A DNA stretch of 64,000 nt from Solimonas aquatica. GTDB taxonomy: Bacteria; Pseudomonadota; Gammaproteobacteria; Nevskiales; Nevskiaceae. The position numbers and the translations under genes are program-made. Under the pieces are notes generated by a model. The model was not told the DNA's origin. It was given only the letters and a program-made list of their open reading frames with translations, and did not search any database. Shown piece by piece: positions 1 through 6,889 of this stretch (position 1 is the stretch's first letter; every line of letters starts with the position of its first letter). The stretch is taken from assembly GCF_900111015.1 (NCBI RefSeq), contig NZ_FOFS01000002.1:248001-312000 (forward strand), in the 5' to 3' direction.

Positions 1-2
1 TT

Positions 3-371
3 GTCGGCCGCGTGCCGCACCAGACCATGATTCAGCTGCTGCAAGTGGCGCGCTGCCACGTCTATCTGACCATGCCCTTCGTGCTCAGCTGGTCGATGCT
101 GGAGGCGATGTCCGTGGAGGCGCTGGTGGTGGGCAGTGACACGCCGCCGGTGCAGGAAGTGATCCGGCACGGCGAGAACGGACTGCTGACGCCCTTTCTC
201 GATCCGCAGGCCCTGGCGGCGCTGGTCACCGAGGTCCTGGCCAATCCGGAGCGTTACGAGCACCTGCGCAGGGCGGCGCGCCAGACCGTGGTGCAGCGCT
301 ATGACCTGAATTCGATATGCCTTCCCGCGCAGCTGGCGCTGGTGGATAGCCTGGTGCGCAAAGGCGCCTAG
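3..371 (+). CDS. Glycosyltransferase family 4, C-terminal fragment (cut by window edge)
   Basis: The frame is open from the first bases and stops at 369-371, so only the last ~122 residues of a longer gene are visible. They carry the acceptor end of a GT-B fold: HVYLTMPFVLSWSMLEAMS followed by a TPPVQEVI.HG.NGLL stretch, which is the E-x7-E type nucleotide-sugar binding region of family 4 transferases. The same stretch recurs nearly unchanged at the end of the glycosyltransferase at 5596-6840 (HVYLTYPFVLSWSCIEALA, TPPVLEVI.DG.NGL), so the two are paralogues within one locus. Donor and acceptor cannot be read from this fragment. An internal ATG at 12 is not a plausible start because homology continues through it. 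Confidence 0.85.
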   Translation, partial: VGRVPHQTMIQLLQVARCHVYLTMPFVLSWSMLEAMSVEALVVGSDTPPVQEVIRHGENGLLTPFLDPQALAALVTEVLANPERYEHLRRAARQTVVQRYDLNSICLPAQLALVDSLVRKGA

Positions 372-432
372 CCTTAGCGGCGGGGCTTAATGATTTCTAT
401 TAACCGCAGTTTCAATGACAGGAGAAGTGCCC

Positions 433-669
433 GTGGCAAAAGTGGAAAAGCAGGTAGCGGCAAAGCAGGCTCCGGTTGTGGCCATCGACGGTCAGAAGTA
501 CGAGTGGGCCAAGCTCAGCAAGGAAGCCCGCGCCGCGGTCATCAACATCAATACGGTGGACGCCGAACTCAAGCGTCTGCGCGTGCAGGTGGGCATCGCG
601 CAGACCGCGCGCAAGCTGTTTGTCGCGCAGCTCCGCGGCAGCCTGGCCAAGGCCAAGAACGGCGGCTGA
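433..669 (+). CDS. Small DUF6447-like protein (78 aa)
   Basis: I chose GTG 433 as start because AGGAG at 420-424 lies 8 nt upstream; the in-frame ATG at 415 precedes that Shine-Dalgarno and would put it inside the gene. The protein has the pattern of DUF6447 small proteins: a short beta segment (VAIDGQKYEWAKLSKEARA) followed by one long amphipathic helix (VDAELKRLRVQVGIAQTAR). It has no signal peptide or membrane segment. It sits 61 nt after a glycosyltransferase gene. Function is unknown; its location suggests an accessory role in the glycan locus. The family assignment is from recall of the pattern, not from a search. Confidence 0.7.
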   Translation: MAKVEKQVAAKQAPVVAIDGQKYEWAKLSKEARAAVININTVDAELKRLRVQVGIAQTARKLFVAQLRGSLAKAKNGG

Positions 670-1044
670 GGCTCACGGCTCTTGCAATGGTGCGGTGCAC
701 ATAAAAAATGCCCATTAACGATGCAGGCGTGAACTGATTTCGTGCGCTGCCTCAGGCCGACGAATGGTCGGATGCAAAATGCGCGAGTTGAGCGAGATTG
801 ATGGAAATTGAAGATGGAAATCTCATAAATCTGTCACGACTGTAGGTTAATTTAGCCGCGTTGTAGGTGTTACCCTGATTTCCGGCGCCAGTTCAGTGCG
901 TTATTTGGGTTGACATGGTGCGATGAGGCGCGTTAGATTCGCTCCCCTTCATGCCATCTGTACACCAAAGCGCTGTGAATTAAGTGGCACGATGGTTGCG
1001 GGAAAGAAGAACGCAAGTTCAATGCGGTTTACTTGGGGGTTTTA
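670..1044 (+). other. Intergenic region ahead of the 121-aa orphan gene
   Basis: These 375 bases hold no convincing gene. They are clearly more AT-rich than the flanking genes and carry the sigma70-like promoter listed at 910-938, which leaves a leader of about 100 nt before the ATG at 1045. I see no known riboswitch architecture in the leader. Confidence 0.6.
910..938 (+). promoter_or_regulatory. Sigma70-type promoter for the 121-aa orphan gene
   Basis: A perfect -35 TTGACA at 910-915 is separated by exactly 17 nt from TTAGAT at 933-938 (4 of 6 to TATAAT). Predicted transcription start is near 945, about 100 nt before the ATG at 1045. It is the best promoter match I found in the window, and with the terminator at 1437-1472 it makes the orphan gene a single-gene transcription unit. 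Confidence 0.65.
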
Positions 1045-1410
1045 ATGTCTATCTCAATCGGTGGTGGTATCTCCATCGTGACCAGTCCAGACGGGCATGG
1101 ATATCTCCATGTCGGCCTGGATATTCACCTTGGAAGTTTGCTGGACATCAGTCTTAACATCGACACCTTCCCGGGCGGCAGCAGCATCGCTCCGTCGGTT
1201 GGTTCTCCGTTGATTCCCAGCCCCAGCGTCGCTGGTGGTCTGCTCGATCAGCTTCTGCCGCCGATTATTGCTCCGGTGGTGGACAGCCTGCTCGGCGCCA
1301 TCCCGTCTGGCGGCGTGGGCGCTGCGCAGGAACCGCCGGCTGGCTCCAGCACTCTGCTGGATCTGGGCGGCACGCTGATCAACCTGCCGGGTGCTTTCAA
1401 GGAATCCTGA
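1045..1410 (+). CDS. Orphan Gly/Pro/Leu-rich small protein (121 aa), possible exported product
   Basis: I do not recognise this protein. ATG 1045 is preferred over TTG 1033 because a G-rich Shine-Dalgarno (1035-1039) lies just before it. The N-terminal half alternates small and hydrophobic residues (MSISIGGGISIVTS, HVGLDIHLGSLLDISL), as beta strands would. The second half is Pro/Ser/Gly-rich with hydrophobic blocks (LLDQLLPPIIAPVVDSLL) and ends in LLDLGGTLINLPGAFKES. It has no Sec signal peptide, no Cys and no RTX nonapeptides. It has its own strong promoter and a strong terminator. A type I secretion operon lies 5.5 kb away, and a leaderless protein with an aliphatic C-terminus could be a substrate, but that is only inference. 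Confidence 0.7.
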   Translation: MSISIGGGISIVTSPDGHGYLHVGLDIHLGSLLDISLNIDTFPGGSSIAPSVGSPLIPSPSVAGGLLDQLLPPIIAPVVDSLLGAIPSGGVGAAQEPPAGSSTLLDLGGTLINLPGAFKES

Positions 1411-1436
1411 GTTTCATTAGCAGGAAGTTGATCAAG

Positions 1437-1472
1437 TCCCTCCCCAGCCTTGGCTGGGGGGGGATTTTTTTT
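1437..1472 (+). terminator. Rho-independent terminator after the orphan gene
   Basis: CCCCAGCC (1442-1449) pairs perfectly with GGCTGGGG (1452-1459) across a two-base loop. The stem extends outward through CCCT/GGGG pairs with one G-T wobble, and eight T residues follow at 1465-1472. It lies 26 nt after the stop of the 121-aa gene and insulates it from the glycosyltransferase starting at 1532. Confidence 0.9.
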
Positions 1473-1531
1473 GGTGCGAAGCTCCCCGGCCTGTCCGCAA
1501 TACCGCTCTAGGCCTCTGCTCTCATTTCTGC

Positions 1532-4426
1532 ATGGCTGCCGCAACGCCAAAGCCTTCTGTTTCCAAGCAGTTGATCGCGAAAGACGATCTGGAGGCGAGC
1601 CTGCGCCGCATCCGGCGCCTGGCGCAGCGGGGCGATCTTGCGGCGGCGCTGCGCCTGACTGATCGCGCCTGGCGCACGATGCCGGAGCAGCAGGCGGCGC
1701 TGGCCCCGATTCTGGGGCGCCTGCTGTTGCAGCAAGGCTCGGAGCCGGTCGCGGCGCTGCAACTGCTGATGCGCGCCGCCGAGCTGCGCCCTAGCCTCGA
1801 AGCCGAAACCGAGCTGATTGCCGCGCTGATCGCGACGGAGCACCTCGAAGCAGCCTTGCAGCGTCTCGGGCAGGCTCTGTTGAACCATGCCTGTGGGCCG
1901 GATGGGCGGCTGGCGCAGCTGGCGCGGCAGCTGATGCAGAAAATGCCGGCTGCCATTGCAGGCTGGGTGGCGCTCGATGCGGATTTCAGCCTTTATGCCG
2001 AGGTCGGGCCTGCTCTGCAGGCGCCGAAGTTCGAGCTGCTGGCGGCCGATGGCGCGGTGTTGCAAAGCCGACAGGCTTTGTCGAAAAAAACACATCAGGG
2101 CGCCCGTGCCCGCTTCCAGGTCGCAAAGCCTGCGCAGGCGCAGTTTCTGCGCGTCCTGGCGGCTGGCCGGCCTTTGCTGGGGGGTGAGCGGGTTCTGCCC
2201 CTGAACCCCCGCCTGGAGGCCAGCTGCAGCGCCCGGGGACGAGATCTGACGATCAGCGCCCGGCTGGGCTGGGCTGCCGATCAGGAAGTAGAGTTGGAGA
2301 TCGGCGACGAACATGGCCGCATCCACCGTCAGCGCACGCGCAAGGCTCAGCTGCGACTGGACGCCGAGCGCCTGCGGCTGGGGTCCCGCCTGACGATCAA
2401 GGCGCTGCTGCCGGATGGACGCGCCGTCGAGCTGGCGGACAGTCCGCTGTTGTTCAAGCCGGCCTTGCTGGCCAGCCTGAAAGCCCTGCGGGCCTCGCTA
2501 CCGCCCCCGGCCGCCCGCAAGCGGGCAGGACGCCCCTTGCCGGTGGACGTGGTCATCCCGGTGTATCAGGGCCGGGCCGAGACACTGGCCTGCATCGAGT
2601 CGGTCTTGCGGACCGCAGCGGACTTTGCGGCCAGCATTCTGGTGGTGGATGACGCCAGCCCTGATCCGGCGCTCTCGGCCGATCTGGACGCCCTGGCCGC
2701 TGCCGGGCGCATCCGCCTGCTGCGCAACGAGCGCAATCTGGGCTTCTCCGCCACCATCAACCGCGCCCTGGCCGAGCATCCCGAGCACGACGCAGTGCTG
2801 GTGAACGCCGATGCCCTGGTGTTCGGTGACTGGCTGCAGCGCCTGCAGGCGGCGGCCTATCGTGCACCCAATATCGCCAGCGTCACGCCGTTTGCCGATG
2901 ACGATTCGGTTGCCCGATACGTGCAGGGTGGCGACGCGGCCCTGTCGGCGCAGCTGGACGCCTACGCGCGTGAGGCGCATCGCGGCTGCAGCGTCGAGCT
3001 GCCGGTGGGCGTGGGCTTTTGCCTGTATCTGCGCCGCGCCGCCTGGCGCGAAGTGGGCGAGCTGGACGCGGCCACTTTCGGCAAGGGCTATGGCGAGGAG
3101 AGCGACTGGTGCATGCGGGCGCGCCAGCTTGGCTGGCAGCATCGCCTGGCAGCGGATGTGTTCGTCCATCACGCGGGCGGCGCCTCGTTCGGTGCAAGGC
3201 GCCTGGCGCTGCTGCAACGCGCGCATCGCTTGATGGCACTGCGACATCCTGGTTATCACCGTCAGGTGCAGGCCTTTCTGAAGCAGGACAGCCTGCGCGA
3301 ATTCCGCCGCAGTTTTGATCGCCATCGCCTGCTGGCGCAGCGCCAGCCCGTGGTGCTGATGGTGATGCTGGGCCTCACCGGCGGGGTGGACCGCTATGTC
3401 GGTGAGCGCTGCCGGCAGTTGCAGGCACAGGGCAAGTTTCCGCTGCTGCTGCGTCCCGTGAAGTTCGGCCCCGAGGCCTGCATGCTGTGGAGCTTCGCGC
3501 CCCGCCTCGGCCAGCTGTACTTCGGGATGCCAGGGGAACTCGCGGCGCTGCGGCAGCTGTTGCAGCAACTGCCGATTGAAAGCGTGGAGCTGCATCATTT
3601 CCTGGGACTGGATGCACGCCTGGTGCAGACCGCCCTGCAACTGGGCGTGCCGTACGACGCCTATCTGCATGACTACAGCTGGATCTGTCCCCGCGTCACG
3701 CTGATGAACGAAACAGGCCGTTACTGCGGCGAGCCGGATCTGGCGGGCTGCGAGCGCTGCGTGCAGCGCAATGGCTCCGATCTGATGGAAGAGATCGGCG
3801 TCGCGGCGCTGCGCCGTCGCAGCCTGCGCTGGCTGAGCGGCGCACGTCGCGTGATTGCGCCTTCGCATGACGTGGCCCAGCGCTTCGCGCGCTATGCACC
3901 GAAGCTGGCGATCACGGTGGAGCCGCTGGAGCGCCGGATTGCCATTCCGCCGCCGCCGGTTCGCCAGCGCCGTGGCACCACGCGCGTGGCAATCCTGGGC
4001 GCCATCGGTCAGCACAAGGGCTATCACGTGCTGCTGGCCTGCGCCCGTGATGCCGCGCGACGTCGGCTGGATCTGGAGTTCGTGCTGATCGGCTTCAGCG
4101 TCAAGGATGCGCCGCTGCTGCAGACCGGCAAGGTTTTTGTGACCGGCAAATACCATGACGGTGAAGTGCCGGGACTGCTCAGGCGGGAACAGCCTGATCT
4201 GATCTGGCTGCCTTCTGTCTGGCCCGAGACCTGGTGCTATACACTTAGTCACGCCATGGCCTCGGGCTTGCCTGTGGTGGCTTTCGATATCGGAGCAATG
4301 GCCGAACGCTTGCGTGAGCATGAGACCGGCGAGCTGTTGCCGCTGCAGGCCAGGCCCTTGGAGATCAATGATCGCTTGATCGAAATCGCCGCGCGCAGCG
4401 GCGCTGAGGCGCCGTTGTTTGTCTAG
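1532..4426 (+). CDS. Mosaic glycosyltransferase: TPR-like + beta domain + GT2 + GT4 (964 aa)
   Basis: The order is readable: a helical TPR-like region (about 1-125), a beta-rich domain (about 145-310), a GT-A family 2 domain beginning at VDVVIPVYQGR (about 337) with VVDDASPDP and a VNADALVF block in place of the usual DxD, and a GT-B family 4 domain from about 604 to the end. The GT4 part has the HDYSWICPR...C..C cysteine motif and a PETWCYTLSHAMASGLPVV acceptor-side motif. Two catalytic modules suggest that two sugars are added by one polypeptide. There is no signal peptide, so it is cytosolic. The Shine-Dalgarno before ATG 1532 is weak. It is co-directional with the genes at 4495 and 5596. 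Linkage specificity is not predictable. Confidence 0.88.
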   Translation: MAAATPKPSVSKQLIAKDDLEASLRRIRRLAQRGDLAAALRLTDRAWRTMPEQQAALAPILGRLLLQQGSEPVAALQLLMRAAELRPSLEAETELIAALIATEHLEAALQRLGQALLNHACGPDGRLAQLARQLMQKMPAAIAGWVALDADFSLYAEVGPALQAPKFELLAADGAVLQSRQALSKKTHQGARARFQVAKPAQAQFLRVLAAGRPLLGGERVLPLNPRLEASCSARGRDLTISARLGWAADQEVELEIGDEHGRIHRQRTRKAQLRLDAERLRLGSRLTIKALLPDGRAVELADSPLLFKPALLASLKALRASLPPPAARKRAGRPLPVDVVIPVYQGRAETLACIESVLRTAADFAASILVVDDASPDPALSADLDALAAAGRIRLLRNERNLGFSATINRALAEHPEHDAVLVNADALVFGDWLQRLQAAAYRAPNIASVTPFADDDSVARYVQGGDAALSAQLDAYAREAHRGCSVELPVGVGFCLYLRRAAWREVGELDAATFGKGYGEESDWCMRARQLGWQHRLAADVFVHHAGGASFGARRLALLQRAHRLMALRHPGYHRQVQAFLKQDSLREFRRSFDRHRLLAQRQPVVLMVMLGLTGGVDRYVGERCRQLQAQGKFPLLLRPVKFGPEACMLWSFAPRLGQLYFGMPGELAALRQLLQQLPIESVELHHFLGLDARLVQTALQLGVPYDAYLHDYSWICPRVTLMNETGRYCGEPDLAGCERCVQRNGSDLMEEIGVAALRRRSLRWLSGARRVIAPSHDVAQRFARYAPKLAITVEPLERRIAIPPPPVRQRRGTTRVAILGAIGQHKGYHVLLACARDAARRRLDLEFVLIGFSVKDAPLLQTGKVFVTGKYHDGEVPGLLRREQPDLIWLPSVWPETWCYTLSHAMASGLPVVAFDIGAMAERLREHETGELLPLQARPLEINDRLIEIAARSGAEAPLFV

Positions 4427-4494
4427 CGATATGCAGGAACTGTGGTGGCAGTGCCGGGATTGTCGTTTTCACAAAGAAGATTGCAGGAGCTGAA

Positions 4495-5556
4495 ATGTCG
4501 CAACAGAACGCGGGCGCGCAAGCTGCCAGACCCAAGACGGTGCCGCTGCACGCAGCCACTCAGGCGGTACCGTTTCCTGCCGGCGTCTACCGCTTTTCCG
4601 TGCGCACCGCGTCACCGGTAGTTGAGGGCACGGCCGCCACGCCCTTTCCCGCGCTGCTGGTCGCTGCGGCGCCGCTGACTCCGCCGGGCGCCGTCGAATT
4701 CGTTGGCAATACCGCAGCGGTCGCGGCCTGGCTCTGCAACGTAGGCGATATCGTGGTGGCCAAGATCGGCGCCAAAGGCGCCACCCTGATCCTCAGCTCC
4801 CTGCGTACGGCGGCGGACACGCAGGCCTTCGATATCAAGGTCGAGCAGATCAACGATTCAACGTCTCCGGCCTTGCCCAGCACCGCCGCCGGCGCCACGC
4901 TGAAGCTGCGCGTGGCACTGCATCTGCGCGGCCAGGGTGAAGCGCGCTTCACCGAATCCGAATGGGCCGGCCGCGCCGGCAGCGGTGCCTGGATCGAGGC
5001 GATGAGCGTCGTGCCGCTGGAGGCCTTGAGCGCCGCCGACATTGAATGCAAGGGTCTCGCAGCCAATGGCTTTGAGACGCCCTGGCTCAGCGATGGTGCG
5101 GTCTGTGGCACCAAGGGCGGTGGCGTGCCCCTGATCGGTTTTGCGCTGCGTCTGAAGCCCGCAGCGTCCGCCGAATACGATTGCGAGTACAGCGCCTATT
5201 TCCGTTCCGGCATCACCGTGGGTCCGCTGCGCAACGGCGTGCCCTGCCGTTCCCGGACCAATGGCGATCCGCTGGAGGCGGTGCAGATCCGCATCGTGAA
5301 ACGCACCGCGGCGGCGGAGAAGCCGGCGGCGGTCGCGGGCAAGACGGCCGCGCCGGCTGCCAAGAAGGGTCCCAGCTTCGGCAAGTTCCGCGATGAAGAG
5401 GCGGCGCCTGCGGTGCCGGCCAAGAAGGCGGCAAAGAAGATCGGCAAGAGCGTGGCGCCGGCCAAGGCCGGCAAGAGCGTCGCCAAGCCGGCGGCCGCCA
5501 AAGCGCCTGCCAAGAAGAACGGCAAGGCCGTCAAGCCGGCGGCTAAGCGCAAGTGA
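4495..5556 (+). CDS. Hypothetical protein with histone-H1-like Lys/Ala/Pro tail (353 aa)
   Basis: AGGAG at 4485-4489 supports ATG 4495. Residues 1-270 form an Ala/Val/Gly-rich beta-type domain I do not recognise, with five scattered cysteines (for example WLCNVGD and DYDCEYSAYF). The last ~85 residues are low-complexity Lys/Ala/Pro (repeated AKK, GKSV, KPAAAKAPAKK) and end in KPAAKRK, like bacterial H1-type tails that bind nucleic acids or other polyanions. It has no signal peptide. It lies between two glycosyltransferase genes, 39 nt before the next, with a long hairpin in that gap. A scaffold or polyanion-binding role in glycan assembly is speculation. Confidence 0.75.
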   Translation: MSQQNAGAQAARPKTVPLHAATQAVPFPAGVYRFSVRTASPVVEGTAATPFPALLVAAAPLTPPGAVEFVGNTAAVAAWLCNVGDIVVAKIGAKGATLILSSLRTAADTQAFDIKVEQINDSTSPALPSTAAGATLKLRVALHLRGQGEARFTESEWAGRAGSGAWIEAMSVVPLEALSAADIECKGLAANGFETPWLSDGAVCGTKGGGVPLIGFALRLKPAASAEYDCEYSAYFRSGITVGPLRNGVPCRSRTNGDPLEAVQIRIVKRTAAAEKPAAVAGKTAAPAAKKGPSFGKFRDEEAAPAVPAKKAAKKIGKSVAPAKAGKSVAKPAAAKAPAKKNGKAVKPAAKRK

Positions 5557-5557
5557 C

Positions 5558-5589
5558 GAGGCGCTGGGCCGGAATCGGTCCGGCGCCTC
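5558..5589 (+). promoter_or_regulatory. 14-bp intercistronic hairpin abutting a start codon
   Basis: GAGGCGCTGGGCCG (5558-5571) pairs with CGGTCCGGCGCCTC (5576-5589) across a GAAT loop: 12 Watson-Crick and two G-T pairs. It fills the gap between the stop at 5556 and the ATG at 5596. There is no T tract, so it is not a classical terminator. It occupies the place where the next gene's Shine-Dalgarno should be, so it may limit translation of that gene or stabilise the upstream mRNA. Confidence 0.7.
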
Positions 5590-5595
5590 ACCGGC

Positions 5596-6840
5596 ATGAT
5601 CTATCTCTTCATCCATCAAAGCTGCCCCGGGCAGTATGTGCACCTCATCCGGCATCTGCTGGCCGAGGGTCATCGCGTTTACTTCATCTCGCAGCGCAGC
5701 GATCAGCCGCTGCCGGGGGTACATAATCTCTACTACAAACCGGATCGCACCGGCGCCGGTGCCTGTCATCCGCTCACCGTCGATATCGACAACGCCATCC
5801 GCAACGCGGCGGCCGTGTCGGAGCTGTGCCGGAAGCTGCGGGACGAGCAGGGCGTCCATCCGGACCTGATCGTCGGTCACGGAGGCTGGGGCGAGACCTT
5901 GTTCGTCAAGGATCTGTTCCCGGACGCGCCGGTGCTGACCTACTTCGAGTTCTACTACCACATCAATGGCGTGGATGTGGACTTCGATCCCGAGTTCGTT
6001 TCGGTGTTCGCGGATGCCGATCGCCTGCGGACCCGCAATGCGATCACGCTGATGGCGGCGGAAGCCACCGACTGGGGACACTCACCGACGGTCTGGCAAC
6101 GCAGCCTGTTGCCGCCTGAGATTCGCAAGCGTGTGACGGTGGTGCACGAGGGCGTCGATACCGAACGCGTCTGTCCACGCGCGGACGTCGAGTTCAACAT
6201 CCCGCAGGCAGAACTGACGCTGAGCCGTGCCGACGAGGTGATCACCTACTGTGCGCGGAATCTGGAGCCCTATCGCGGCTTTCACATCTTCATGCGCGCC
6301 CTGCCCGAGATACTGCGCAGGCGACCCAAGGCGCAGGTGCTGATCGTGGGCGGCGATGAAGTCAGTTACGGCGTGCCGCCGCCGCCGGGAACCACTTATC
6401 GCGAGATCATGCTCAAGGAAGTGGGCCCGCAGTTGGATGCGCGGCGCGTGCACTGGTTTCGCACCCTGCCTTACGAGGACTATCTGCGCGTGCTGCAACT
6501 GTCCTCGGCGCATGTCTACCTGACCTATCCCTTCGTGCTGTCCTGGTCCTGCATCGAGGCGCTGGCTGCCGGCTGTCTGGTGATCGGCTCGGCGACGCCG
6601 CCGGTGCTGGAGGTGATCGAGGATGGCGTGAACGGGCTGACCGTGGATTTCTTCTCGCCCGGGCAGATCGCCGAGCGTGTCGATGAGGTGTTCGCCTCTG
6701 CCGATCGCCGGCAGGACTTGCGCGACGCCGCCCGGCAGACCGCAGTCGAGTACTTCGATCTCAAGACGCAGGCACTGCCGCGCTGGCAGGCCCTGCTGGA
6801 CGATCTGCTGCAAGGCCAGCGTCCCGAACTGGATCCTTAG
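5596..6840 (+). CDS. Glycosyltransferase family 4 (414 aa)
   Basis: It begins MIYLFIHQSCPGQYVHLIRH, the usual N-terminus of a GT4 subfamily (IHQ..PGQ), which fixes ATG 5596 even though no Shine-Dalgarno is visible. The N-terminal Rossmann lobe contains VGHGGWGETLFVKDLFP. The C-terminal lobe carries ITYCARNLEPYRGFHIFMRA and HVYLTYPFVLSWSCIEALA with TPPVLEVIEDGVNGL, the nucleotide-sugar binding region. The length is normal for a single-domain GT4. It is a paralogue of the fragment at the left window edge. It converges on the Sel1-repeat gene with a 49-nt gap. Confidence 0.9.
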   Translation: MIYLFIHQSCPGQYVHLIRHLLAEGHRVYFISQRSDQPLPGVHNLYYKPDRTGAGACHPLTVDIDNAIRNAAAVSELCRKLRDEQGVHPDLIVGHGGWGETLFVKDLFPDAPVLTYFEFYYHINGVDVDFDPEFVSVFADADRLRTRNAITLMAAEATDWGHSPTVWQRSLLPPEIRKRVTVVHEGVDTERVCPRADVEFNIPQAELTLSRADEVITYCARNLEPYRGFHIFMRALPEILRRRPKAQVLIVGGDEVSYGVPPPPGTTYREIMLKEVGPQLDARRVHWFRTLPYEDYLRVLQLSSAHVYLTYPFVLSWSCIEALAAGCLVIGSATPPVLEVIEDGVNGLTVDFFSPGQIAERVDEVFASADRRQDLRDAARQTAVEYFDLKTQALPRWQALLDDLLQGQRPELDP

Positions 6841-6889
6841 AGCGCGACTGTCGCGCCCGGCGCCTGCGAAGAGTGAGGCCTGCTGTCGC

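Noticed and set aside
2498-4321. Long minus-strand open frame opposite the first mosaic glycosyltransferase
   Set aside because: Gln/His/Arg-rich nonsense composition, no Shine-Dalgarno; the plus strand encodes recognisable domains.
6842-6856. Small GCGCGA/TCGCGC hairpin between convergent genes
   Set aside because: Six pairs and no T tract; too weak to call a terminator.
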